From: Elusimicrobiota bacterium
GTDB lineage: Bacteria > Elusimicrobiota > Elusimicrobia > Elusimicrobiales > Elusimicrobiaceae
Direction: 5' to 3'
DNA: 8,664 nt
NCBI GenBank assembly: GCA_031259485.1
Contig: JAIRLH010000077.1
Location: 1-8,664 of the forward strand
Positions within the stretch are counted from its first letter, which is position 1. The number at the start of each line of letters is the position of its first letter. Below the pieces are notes generated by a model, which saw only the letters and a program-made list of their open reading frames with translations, had not been told where the DNA came from and ran no database searches. The translations under genes were made by a program, and so were the position numbers. Positions 1 to 5,488 of the stretch are shown piece by piece.

Positions 1-70
1 CGCTTCATGCAGAATCACAAAAAATAAAACGAATGTTTTAAATCCGTGCTATTTTATCATTGCCCTTTCT

Positions 71-151
71 TTTGTCATACCCTCATGTCTTTTAGAGGGT
101 ATCTGGTCTTTTTTTCAGATTCCCGCCCAAAAACTCTACGGGAATGACAAA
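71..151. repeat. Palindromic element folding as a perfect four-way cloverleaf
   Basis: The outer arms TTTGTCAT (71-78) and ATGACAAA (144-151) are exact reverse complements. They enclose three contiguous perfect hairpins with no unpaired junction base. The first is ACCCTC/GAGGGT (79-84 with 95-100), the second ATCTG/CAGAT (101-105 with 116-120), the third TCCCG/CGGGA (121-125 with 139-143). Loops are 10, 10 and 13 nt. The TGTCAT..ATGACA ends and CCCG/CGGG stems resemble the palindromic intergenic repeats (GTCATTCCCG-type) found in many bacterial genomes. A decayed relative lies at 4071-4142. The element could act as a non-autonomous mobile repeat or as a structured RNA; its function is unknown. 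Confidence 0.7.
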
Positions 152-237
152 GGGGTGACGCCGATTGAATGACAATTACAAACAAAAACGGCCGCTATAT
201 TTGAGCCCGCTAAAAGACCCAAAGTATAACAGCCGTA

Positions 238-263
238 GTTTCCCGCCCTTGCGGACGGGAAAC
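238..263. repeat. GC-rich inverted repeat (stem-loop)
   Basis: GTTTCCCGCCC (238-248) pairs with GGACGGGAAAC (253-263) around a 4-nt loop, with a single C/A mismatch at 246/255. There is no U-tract on either side, so a rho-independent terminator is unlikely. The CCCG/CGGG core is like that of the 71-151 element. Confidence 0.55.
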
Positions 264-267
264 ATTC

Positions 268-309
268 AGCACAAGACGCAAGGCTCATGACTTCCTTGTA
301 TCTTGTGCT
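268..309. repeat. Long inverted repeat, 16-nt arms
   Basis: The arm at 268-283 (AGCACAAGACGCAAGG) is the reverse complement of 294-309 (CCTTGTATCTTGTGCT) except at two adjacent positions, one of which can form a G-U pair in RNA. The loop is 10 nt. It starts 4 nt after the preceding stem-loop, so the two may belong to one composite repeat or one structured transcript. No protein-coding reading is supported. Confidence 0.6.
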
Positions 310-360
310 TAATAACGAGCTGTTTTTGGATTTCGTAGTGCCTTTGGTATCCCAAAAGCT

Positions 361-384
361 TGTCCCGCCAGTTAAGGCGGAACA
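361..384. repeat. GC-rich inverted repeat (stem-loop)
   Basis: TGTCCCGCC (361-369) pairs with GGCGGAACA (376-384) around a 6-nt loop with one mismatch (C364/A381). It resembles the 238-263 stem in its CCCGCC arm. It lies about 80 nt beyond the pgm stop codon and is not followed by a T-run in the pgm direction. Confidence 0.5.
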
Positions 385-441
385 CCCAAAAACGTTTTAA
401 TTTTATAAACCTTACTTCAAATATCCCTACTTAAAACATAC

Positions 442-467
442 AAAAAATCCGCAATAAATGCAATTGC
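442..467 (-). terminator. Weak rho-independent terminator-like hairpin after pgm
   Basis: Read on the minus strand directly after the pgm stop codon, GCAAT (467-463) pairs with ATTGC (455-451) around a 7-nt loop. It is followed by GGA and six T residues (447-442). The stem is only 5 bp, so termination efficiency is doubtful, but position and U-tract are right for the pgm transcript. Confidence 0.4.
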
Positions 468-2018
468 TTAAATACCGAATATTTTTCCGCCCTCGGCTAT
501 TATTTTATCCAGTTGTCGCGGGCCGCGGAAGCTTTCGCAGTAGAATTTTACAATCGCCTCCGTGCCGGACGGGCGCGCCAAGAGCCAGCTGTCCTCCAGA
601 TAGATTTTAATGCCGTCGGTGTCGCGCACTTTAAGCACGCGCTCGCCCGCAACTTCCTTCAAAGAAGCAAAGCGGGCGGCGGTGAGTTTTTTTAATTCCG
701 ATTTCATCTGCTCCGTTATCGGCATGTCTATGCGCGCGTAGGCGGGCGCGCCGTGCAGCTCGCAAATCTGCTCGTAAAGACCGGCGATGTCCTGACCGGT
801 GGCGCTCATAATTTCCAGCAGAAGGAAGACCGCCAAAATGCCATCCTTTTCCGTCACCCATTTGGCGAGGGACATTCCCGCGCTCTCCTCCCCCGCCATA
901 AGCAACTCCCCGCTGCTCAGGCCTTCAACAAAATATTTGAATCCTACGTTGACTTCCAGCACGCCAAGGCCGGCGGCAGCGCAGATTTTATCTATCAGAT
1001 GCGTGGTGCCCAGCGTACGGCCGGCCTTCATGCCGGCGGCGGGCTTTTGCGCGCGTATCAGATAATCCAACATGACGCACAGCGCGTGGTTGGGCGGGAT
1101 AAGCCCGCCTTTTGATGTGGCGCAGCCGAAGCGGTCGCCGTCGGGGTCGCTAGCGCCGGCAAAGGAGTACGCGCCGCTGGCGACCAAATCCAGCAGCGGC
1201 TTCATGGGGTATTGAGAAGAAGGATCCATGCGCGTTTTGCCGTCGTGGTCAAGCGGGATAAATTTAAAAGTCGGGTCAATATCGCGGCTGACGACGTCCA
1301 AGTTATCCAACCCGTATTCTTTTTTTATCGCGTCGTAAAAAGCCAGACTCGCGCCGCCCATGGGGTGTACGGCGGTTTTTATTTTTGCGGCTTTTATAAC
1401 TTTAAAATTTATTTTTTTGCCGACAGCTTTAACGTAAGGCGTAATAATGTCCGCCGCGGCGACAAGGCCTTTTTCCTTTGCGTCTTCAAGCGGTATTTCT
1501 TTGATTTTTTGCGGGTTCGCCATATAATAATTGGCCGATTTTTCTATGCGCGCGGTGATTTCCGCCGGCGCGGGGCCGCCGCTCGCGGGATTGTATTTGA
1601 GCCCCATATCCTGAGGCGGGTTGTGGCTGGCCGTGCCGTTGAGGCTCGCGCAAACGCGCCCAGATAAAATCTCAAAAGAAAACACCGGCGTGGGCACCGC
1701 AATATCCGGCAACAAGACTTTGAGGCCGTTGGCGGCCAGCACGCAAGCGCAGATTTGCGCCGTCGCGCGCGACATAAGCCTTGTATCCCCGCCCACGAGT
1801 ATTGCGCCGCTGATTTTATCCGAAATATGCATATCCGCCACCGCCTGCGCGACGGCGCGCGCGTGCAGCGCGCAGAAGCCCGCGCCCAAAACGCCCCTGT
1901 GCCCCGAAGTGCCGAACTTAACCGCCGCCGGCGCGGAGGAAGGATTATAAAATTCTTCTTTTAATCGTTCCAAATTTATCGTAGTCTGAGGCAGTTTACC
2001 GGCATTTACGTTTATCAT
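468..2018 (-). CDS. pgm: Phosphoglucomutase (alpha-D-phosphohexomutase superfamily)
   Basis: This enzyme interconverts glucose 1-phosphate and glucose 6-phosphate in the cytoplasm, linking glycolysis to glycogen and cell-surface sugar synthesis. The 516-residue product has the superfamily motifs in order. KFGTSGHRG (34-42) is the N-terminal substrate loop, TASHNPP (129-135) carries the phosphoserine Ser131, and DPDGDR (291-296) is the Mg-binding loop. GEESAG (376-381) binds the sugar and RPSGTE (482-487) binds phosphate. VKFGTSGHRG, SHNPPQDMGLKYNP and DPTFKFIPLDHDGKTRMD follow the E. coli Pgm type rather than ManB or GlmM. It is slightly shorter than E. coli Pgm (546 aa), with no key residue missing. 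The start is supported by AAGGAGA (complement of 2025-2031) six bases upstream of the ATG. It is divergent from murB, with 38 nt between start codons. Confidence 0.95.
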   Translation of the reverse strand: MINVNAGKLPQTTINLERLKEEFYNPSSAPAAVKFGTSGHRGVLGAGFCALHARAVAQAVADMHISDKISGAILVGGDTRLMSRATAQICACVLAANGLKVLLPDIAVPTPVFSFEILSGRVCASLNGTASHNPPQDMGLKYNPASGGPAPAEITARIEKSANYYMANPQKIKEIPLEDAKEKGLVAAADIITPYVKAVGKKINFKVIKAAKIKTAVHPMGGASLAFYDAIKKEYGLDNLDVVSRDIDPTFKFIPLDHDGKTRMDPSSQYPMKPLLDLVASGAYSFAGASDPDGDRFGCATSKGGLIPPNHALCVMLDYLIRAQKPAAGMKAGRTLGTTHLIDKICAAAGLGVLEVNVGFKYFVEGLSSGELLMAGEESAGMSLAKWVTEKDGILAVFLLLEIMSATGQDIAGLYEQICELHGAPAYARIDMPITEQMKSELKKLTAARFASLKEVAGERVLKVRDTDGIKIYLEDSWLLARPSGTEAIVKFYCESFRGPRQLDKIIAEGGKIFGI

Positions 2019-2056
2019 AAAAAGTCTCCTTTTATTAATCTTATATAATATATGTA
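2019..2056. promoter_or_regulatory. Divergent promoter region pgm/murB; murB -10 abuts its start codon
   Basis: Only 38 bp separate the two start codons, so both promoters must overlap here or lie within the opposite gene. On the plus strand a perfect TATAAT (2044-2049) ends 7 nt before the murB ATG (2057). Transcription from it would begin at about the A of the ATG, leaving no room for a ribosome binding site; no -35 matching TTGACA is seen at the right distance. On the minus strand the same AT-rich block can provide a -10 for pgm, which keeps a strong Shine-Dalgarno (2025-2031). Confidence 0.5.
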
Positions 2057-2959
2057 ATGAAATTGGAAGAGCAAATTAAAAACCTGCCTGCGGGCATTGA
2101 ATACGTTTTTAACGCCCCGATGGCCTGCTACACCACCTACAAAACCGGCGGCGCGGCCGATATTTTGGCATTGCCCAAAGACGCGGCGCGCCTTAAAAAA
2201 ATTTTAGCCTTCGCGCGCGGCGCGGATTTGCCTGCGCGTATTTTTGGCATGGGCTCAAATATACTTGTTAGCGGCGGCGGGTTGCGCGGAATAACTGTCT
2301 GCCTGAAAAACATGCGCGGGCTTGAAATCAGAGGAACTTTGCTGAGCGCGGCCGCGGGCGAGCCGCTGGATAATATTGTTGCAGCCGCTGTGAACTCCGG
2401 CTGCGAAGGCATGGAATTTCTGAGCGGCATCCCAGGCAGCTGCGGCGGCGCGGTTTACATGAACGCCGGCGCCTACGGGCAGGAAACTTTTGACTGCCTT
2501 GAAAGTTTTACAGTGCTTGACGAAAATCTTGAAACCAAAATATTGACCAAAACTCAGGTCCGACACGCCTACCGCCGCGTGCAAGATATTGCAGGCTGTA
2601 TAATTTTGGGCGCAAACTGGCGGCTGCGGCACGCGGCTGATATTGCCGCGCTGAAGGCGCGCCGCGCCGATACATTGGACAAGCGCGTACAAAAGCAGCC
2701 GCTGGATTATCCTTCGGCCGGGAGCGTGTTCAAGCGGCCGCCGGATAATTTTGCAAGCGCGCTTATTGACAAATGCGGCCTAAAAGGACTGCGCGCCGGC
2801 GGGGCTATGGTATCGCCCAAGCACGCGGGGTTCATAATAAATTACGACAATGCCGCGCCAGAGGACATCAAAAGATTAATGGACGAAATACAAACGCGCG
2901 TGTTTAAAAAAACCGGCGTCAAGCTGGAGCCAGAGCAAATTTTATGGGGGAAATTTTAA
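2057..2959 (+). CDS. murB: UDP-N-acetylenolpyruvoylglucosamine reductase (MurB)
   Basis: MurB is the FAD-dependent cytoplasmic enzyme that reduces UDP-GlcNAc-enolpyruvate to UDP-MurNAc with NADPH, the second committed step of peptidoglycan synthesis. The 300-residue product shows the FAD-binding segment (TYKTGGAAD about 27-35, GMGSNILV 64-71, GIPGSCGGAVYMNAGAYG 124-141). AYRRV holds the expected catalytic Arg173. AGSVFKRP (221-228) holds the proton-donating Ser223, and the C-terminal LEPE holds Glu293, which aligns with the catalytic Glu. The YPSAGSVFKRP form is that of the shorter type II MurB proteins. No Shine-Dalgarno is visible before the ATG, and a TATAAT ends 7 nt upstream, suggesting leaderless or weak-leader translation. 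It is followed after one base by hypA, so the three genes downstream of this promoter look co-transcribed. Confidence 0.95.
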   Translation: MKLEEQIKNLPAGIEYVFNAPMACYTTYKTGGAADILALPKDAARLKKILAFARGADLPARIFGMGSNILVSGGGLRGITVCLKNMRGLEIRGTLLSAAAGEPLDNIVAAAVNSGCEGMEFLSGIPGSCGGAVYMNAGAYGQETFDCLESFTVLDENLETKILTKTQVRHAYRRVQDIAGCIILGANWRLRHAADIAALKARRADTLDKRVQKQPLDYPSAGSVFKRPPDNFASALIDKCGLKGLRAGGAMVSPKHAGFIINYDNAAPEDIKRLMDEIQTRVFKKTGVKLEPEQILWGKF

Positions 2960-2960
2960 T

Positions 2961-3365
2961 ATGCACGAATGGGCTTTATCGGACAGCGTGGCGGCAGCCG
3001 CGCTGGAAGTAAAAAAAGAGCAGAACTTAAAAACTGTCGACGAAATAACCGTCGTTCTGGGCGCCGTACAGGATATCGCGGCGGAGGCCTTTGCGGAAAT
3101 TTTTGACGAAGTCAAAAAAAATTACCGCGGTATTGAAAACGCAAAACTGGTGATTGAGACGGAACCCGCGCAATTTGCCTGCCTCAAATGCGGTAATATC
3201 TTCGGCCTTGAGCGCGAGAAACTTGACCACGAAACCGGCGAGGCAATTCACTTCCTGCCTGAGATGGCGAAACTTTATATAAAGTGCAATAAATGCGGCT
3301 CGCCCGATTTTAAAATTACGCAGGGGCGCGGCGTGTATATCAGGGAAATCAAGGGGGAAAATTAA
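2961..3365 (+). CDS. hypA: HypA nickel metallochaperone, archaeal (Thermococcus-like) type
   Basis: HypA binds Ni and delivers it to the large subunit of [NiFe] hydrogenase during maturation. The 134-residue product starts MHEW, with His2 and Glu3 forming the N-terminal Ni site. It has a zinc domain with C74xxC77 and C109xxC112. Bacterial HypA normally has about 12 residues between the CxxC pairs. Here there are 31, including HFLPE (97-101), followed by KCGSPDFKITQGRGVYI. Both the MHEW start and the long insert match the Thermococcus HypA pattern as I know it. The gene lies one base after murB and ends directly before the hypB ATG. A G-run (2945-2950) inside the murB end may serve as ribosome binding site. 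No hydrogenase structural gene is in the window; another nickel enzyme as client is possible. Confidence 0.9.
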   Translation: MHEWALSDSVAAAALEVKKEQNLKTVDEITVVLGAVQDIAAEAFAEIFDEVKKNYRGIENAKLVIETEPAQFACLKCGNIFGLEREKLDHETGEAIHFLPEMAKLYIKCNKCGSPDFKITQGRGVYIREIKGEN

Positions 3366-4055
3366 ATGGATATTAAGCTTAATTTAGACCCCAAAATTTC
3401 CGCCGTGCAGGGGCGGCTTGCGGGCGTGAAACGCATTATTGCCGTATCGGGCTTTAAGGGCGGCGTAGGCAAAAGCAGCGTAGCCTGCGTTTTGGCTTTA
3501 TTACTGGCCGAACGCGGCAAAAAAACCGGCCTGATGGATTTGGATTTCAACGGCGCGTGCGACGATATTATTCTGGGGCTGGGCGCGCGGTTCCCGCAGG
3601 AAATTGAGGGCCTTGAGCCGCCCGTGATAAACGGCGTAAAATTTATGACGCCGGCGTTTTTCGCGCGGAACAAAGCCGTAAATCTGCGCGGGGAGGAAAT
3701 AACCTCCGCCATACTGGAACTGCTGACTGTTACGCGCTGGCAGCAGTTGGATTATTTAATTTTGGACATGCCGCCAGGCTTCGGCGACGCGGCTTTGGAT
3801 ATCATACGCTTTATCCCACAGTGTGAAGTGTTGCTGGTGCGTACGCCAGGCGCGCTTTCTCAAAATATTATAGCGAAGGCTGAGGCGGCTTTGCGCGATC
3901 TGTGCGTTAAAATTCTTGGAGAACTGCAAAATATGGCCCGCGCCGCCGTGCGATACGACGACAGTTTGGAAGTCGCTTACGGCAAACCGCGCGAGTTGCT
4001 TAAAACGCAATTCGCCGAGGATTTGGAGCGGGAAATAAAAAAGCTGGGTCTGTAG
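3366..4055 (+). CDS. hypB: HypB, ATPase (Mrp/MinD-type) nickel-insertion partner of HypA
   Basis: This 229-residue P-loop protein is of the SIMIBI Mrp/MinD class. It has a deviant Walker A (KGGVGKS 31-37, signature Lys31 and Lys36), a switch I segment LMDLDFNGACDD (56-67) and a Walker B/switch II LILDMPPGFGD (131-141). KFMTPAFF, LRGEEITSAILELLTVTRW and MPPGFGD match the ATPase-type HypB known from Thermococcus kodakarensis. There it forms an ATP-dependent complex with HypA and raises HypA's nickel affinity. It is not the canonical bacterial HypB GTPase (G3E family). The ATG follows the hypA stop codon with no gap, and a G-rich tract at the hypA end gives the ribosome site. The C-terminal third is short and divergent after LQNM (187-190), where Mrp-family proteins usually have a longer stretch. 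A generic Fe-S scaffold Mrp protein is the main alternative, made unlikely by the hypA linkage. Confidence 0.85.
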   Translation: MDIKLNLDPKISAVQGRLAGVKRIIAVSGFKGGVGKSSVACVLALLLAERGKKTGLMDLDFNGACDDIILGLGARFPQEIEGLEPPVINGVKFMTPAFFARNKAVNLRGEEITSAILELLTVTRWQQLDYLILDMPPGFGDAALDIIRFIPQCEVLLVRTPGALSQNIIAKAEAALRDLCVKILGELQNMARAAVRYDDSLEVAYGKPRELLKTQFAEDLEREIKKLGL

Positions 4056-4070
4056 CGTCAAATACCAACT

Positions 4071-4142
4071 TATCACTCCCGCAGAATTGTCAGTCGGGAA
4101 GTTGCTGCCAGATCCCGGATAGAACCATTCCGCTATGACAAA
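4071..4142. repeat. Decayed relative of the 71-151 palindromic element
   Basis: The right half (CAGATCCCGG from 4109, ending in ATGACAAA at 4135-4142) matches the right half of the first element (CAGATTCCCG, ending in ATGACAAA at 144-151), with nearly the same length (34 versus 36 nt). In the left half CCCG (4078-4081) pairs with CGGG (4095-4098) and is flanked by ACT/AGT with one bulge. The outer left arm and other stems are eroded. It lies 15 nt after the hypB stop codon. Confidence 0.5.
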
Positions 4143-4168
4143 ATCCGACGTAACAATCTCACATCCAG

Positions 4169-4198
4169 TTGACGGCACGGGAGCAATTAATATACAAT
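4169..4198 (+). promoter_or_regulatory. Sigma70-type promoter for tRNA-Asp
   Basis: TTGACG (4169-4174) is followed after 16 to 18 nt by overlapping -10 candidates TATACA (4191-4196) and TACAAT (4193-4198). This predicts a start near 4204 and a leader of roughly 50 nt before the tRNA. The match to TTGACA/TATAAT is good and the position suits the tRNA. Confidence 0.6.
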
Positions 4199-4252
4199 AT
4201 ATTTATTGCGGTGATTATCCTGACAAAAAGCCGCAATATTTTTGGCATTTTT

Positions 4253-4328
4253 GGGGTCATGGTGTAGCCTGGTTTAACACGCTGCCCTGTCAAGGCAGAG
4301 ACCGCGGGTTCAAATCCCGTTGACCCCG
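4253..4328 (+). tRNA. tRNA-Asp (anticodon GUC)
   Basis: A complete cloverleaf can be drawn. The acceptor stem is GGGGTCA (4253-4259) with TGACCCC (4321-4327) and discriminator G4328. The D stem is GTGT (4262-4265) with ACAC (4277-4280). The anticodon stem is CTGCC (4282-4286) with GGCAG (4294-4298), and the loop CTGTCAA holds GTC at 4289-4291. The variable loop is 5 nt. The T arm is GCGGG/CCCGT with a TTCAAAT loop (4309-4315). The 3' CCA is not encoded. A short T-run (4331-4335) follows. Confidence 0.97.
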
Positions 4329-4640
4329 GCTTTTTCCGTAGTGAAGTTGTATAAGAACCCCAACATCACATCATACAGCGGGTTTGTTTTTGGCAGCAAA
4401 CAATTGGGCAGCGCCAATTTTGTGTAGTATATAAGCATTGCGCAGTTTAGGCAAATCAAAATTGCGGATATTAAAACCTACTAAAACCGTTTCAAGCGTT
4501 GTTCTCTCAGCAAAAAGACATTATCCCGACGCAAAATGAAATTATAGAAATTTTTACTTCGGCAGGCTTTCAAAAAATTTTGTTGAAAGAAGACAAAAGC
4601 AGCTGCTTTTTTGCGCGCGTAAAAAATAATTTGAAATAAA
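4329..4640. other. Degraded intergenic region downstream of tRNA-Asp
   Basis: No intact gene is visible. The right half contains a coding remnant described separately (4475-4639). The left half has only a 28-codon GTG-started frame (4341-4427) with no ribosome site and no recognisable family, which I do not call a gene. A 16-nt perfect palindrome (4595-4610, AAAAGCAGCTGCTTTT) lies inside the remnant and has no loop, so I do not read it as a terminator. Confidence 0.6.
4475..4639 (+). pseudogene. C-terminal remnant, probably SAM-dependent methyltransferase
   Basis: The frame 4475-4639 is open without any start codon and begins directly after an in-frame TAA (4472-4474). Its 54 residues end in PTQNEIIEIFTSAGFQKI followed by a strand-like segment and a basic tail. 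The pattern PTxxEIxxIFxxAGF, then a beta strand with aromatic residues, is the usual C-terminus of small class I SAM methyltransferases. The Rossmann fold and SAM-binding motif I are absent upstream, where the sequence is non-coding. I infer a truncated gene fragment. A chance open frame is the alternative, since it is short. It is convergent with the pilin gene, whose stop codon begins just 2 nt downstream. Confidence 0.4.
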
Positions 4641-5267
4641 TCAAGGGATCAAATAAACCGCATAACCGGCTTGATTTCCCGAGCGAACAGTTCCCTGCAG
4701 TATTTCCCCGCAATATTTTTCGGCGGTTTCACCCATCGGGCAATGACAGTAAGTGCCCTCTTGATTGCCAAAAGTACCAATTAAAAGCATGCAATTCTTA
4801 TAGGTATAGGCTGCATAAACCATTTTCAATGGGGCATTTTGCCAAGCCCTGTCGCTGTTAACTACTCCATATGTAAAATTATCAACTTTTACCTGACTGC
4901 TGTCAATAGGAACCCCGCCGATGTTTACAAGTTTTTTGAGTGTTTCACCAGAAAAGGAAATGTCCAACTCCTCTATCAATGTCGGGAAACTGCCGGTTAA
5001 TAATTGATATCTTTTTGCACTTTGGTACAAAGTGACTAAGTTTTGTTTGACTTTTGTAAAACGGGATTTTTCAACAGTCCTTTGATATCGCGGAAGAGCA
5101 ATAGCGGCGAGTATTCCGATGATAAGTACAACAACGAGAAGTTCTATTAAAGTAAATGCGGAATTTTTTAGAAAGTGGAATTTACTTACATTTAACGATG
5201 TGCGCCGTTGGCCGTTGGCCGTTGGCCGTTGGCCGTTGGCCGTTGGTATTGCGATAATATATTTCAT
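4641..5267 (-). CDS. Type IV pilin-like protein with a repeat-bearing leader
   Basis: The product is a prepilin that should be cut by prepilin peptidase and assembled into a pilus or pseudopilus at the cell envelope. I start it at 5267 rather than at the upstream ATG (5321) because GGAGGAG (complement of 5273-5279) lies five bases before it. It has 208 residues. A leader of 37 residues ends in KNSA, then FTLIELLVVVLIIGILAAIA (38-57), with Glu42 at mature position +5, followed by LPRYQ. The -1 residue is Ala, not the usual Gly, and the leader is far longer than the normal 5 to 15 residues. Leader residues 8-22 are encoded by a 7-bp tandem repeat. The globular part has four cysteines (159, 174, 176, 186), with CHCPMGE and a YCGEI segment near the end, as in Elusimicrobiota pilin paralogues. 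No pilus assembly genes are nearby, so its exact role is unknown. Confidence 0.85.
   Translation of the reverse strand: MKYIIAIPTANGQRPTANGQRRTSLNVSKFHFLKNSAFTLIELLVVVLIIGILAAIALPRYQRTVEKSRFTKVKQNLVTLYQSAKRYQLLTGSFPTLIEELDISFSGETLKKLVNIGGVPIDSSQVKVDNFTYGVVNSDRAWQNAPLKMVYAAYTYKNCMLLIGTFGNQEGTYCHCPMGETAEKYCGEILQGTVRSGNQAGYAVYLIP
5204..5245. repeat. Heptanucleotide tandem repeat (GCCGTTG)6 in pilin leader
   Basis: Six perfect copies of GCCGTTG (plus strand) run from 5204 to 5245. On the coding strand they encode the repeated PTANGQR peptide, residues 8-22 of the pilin precursor, between the start codon and the prepilin cleavage site. Seven is not a multiple of three, so loss or gain of one or two copies shifts frame. 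Both shifted frames hit a TAA within about seven codons after the repeat. Only copy numbers divisible by three keep the pilin in frame. Confidence 0.9.
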
Positions 5268-5301
5268 TTTTACTCCTCCATACTTTCCAGAATATTTCCA
5301 G

Positions 5302-5325
5302 ATTATAAACTTCGCGGACAAGTTT
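5302..5325 (-). promoter_or_regulatory. Putative pilin promoter -10 with overlapping inverted repeat
   Basis: On the minus strand TATAAT (complement of 5302-5307) lies about 35 nt upstream of the pilin start codon and just upstream of the strong Shine-Dalgarno. The inverted repeat AAACTT (5307-5312) and AAGTTT (5320-5325), spaced by 7 nt, overlaps its upstream edge and could be an operator. No good -35 is visible. Confidence 0.4.
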
Positions 5326-5332
5326 GATTCGG

Positions 5333-5410
5333 TTATTTAATATTCGCTTTTTCTTTCAAAAAGTCAAATACTTTTTTTTCATCGAGACTTGCGATAATAT
5401 TTAAAAGTTT
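5333..5410 (-). pseudogene. Short orphan coding fragment
   Basis: On the minus strand a 25-codon frame without a start codon follows a TGA (5411-5413) and ends at TAA (5333-5335). It reads KLLNIIASLDEKKVFDFLKE plus five residues. The composition, with an amphipathic helix and a Lys/Glu-rich end, looks like the C-terminus of a real protein rather than random AT-rich DNA. I cannot name the family. It may be the remnant of a gene once located upstream of the pilin. The call is weak because of its length. Confidence 0.25.
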
Positions 5411-5488
5411 TCATTCTAAATATTAATTTTGTTATGCTTTAATAATTATATAAAATTAATTTTAAAATAATATATGAGAGGTTATCAT

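Larger units (their letters stand above)
1..467. other. Gene-free region rich in inverted repeats
   Basis: I see no credible coding sequence here on either strand. The stretch holds a cloverleaf-like palindromic element (71-151), three further inverted repeats (238-263, 268-309, 361-384) and a weak terminator-like hairpin immediately after pgm (442-467). The first 60 bases are AT-rich with no recognisable feature. Dense GC-rich palindromes next to a gene end are typical of dispersed intergenic repeats. A structured RNA cannot be excluded from one sequence. Confidence 0.7.

Noticed and set aside
71..151. A tRNA or tRNA-like gene because of the cloverleaf shape
   Set aside because: Loops are 10 to 13 nt, there is no 7-nt anticodon or TTC loop, and stem lengths do not fit a tRNA. 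It is better explained as a palindromic repeat.
4135..4323. A 62-codon plus-strand open frame
   Set aside because: It runs through the tRNA promoter and the tRNA itself, with no ribosome site or recognisable protein.
4311..4328. attB-type duplication of the tRNA-Asp 3' end within the window
   Set aside because: I found no second copy of the T-arm and acceptor sequence downstream, and no integrase gene, so an integrated element is not demonstrated.
4595..4610. Terminator from the palindrome AAAAGCAGCTGCTTTT with following T residues
   Set aside because: It has no loop and lies within a reading frame that continues past it. Convergent termination cannot be excluded but is not supported.
5268..5321. 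Longer pilin start at the upstream ATG (5321)
   Set aside because: The extra 18 codons include the Shine-Dalgarno of the downstream ATG and overlap the promoter-like region. The start at 5267 has an ideal ribosome site.
5119..5340. A 73-codon plus-strand open frame over the pilin start
   Set aside because: It is the antisense shadow of the pilin leader and the heptamer tract, with no ribosome site.
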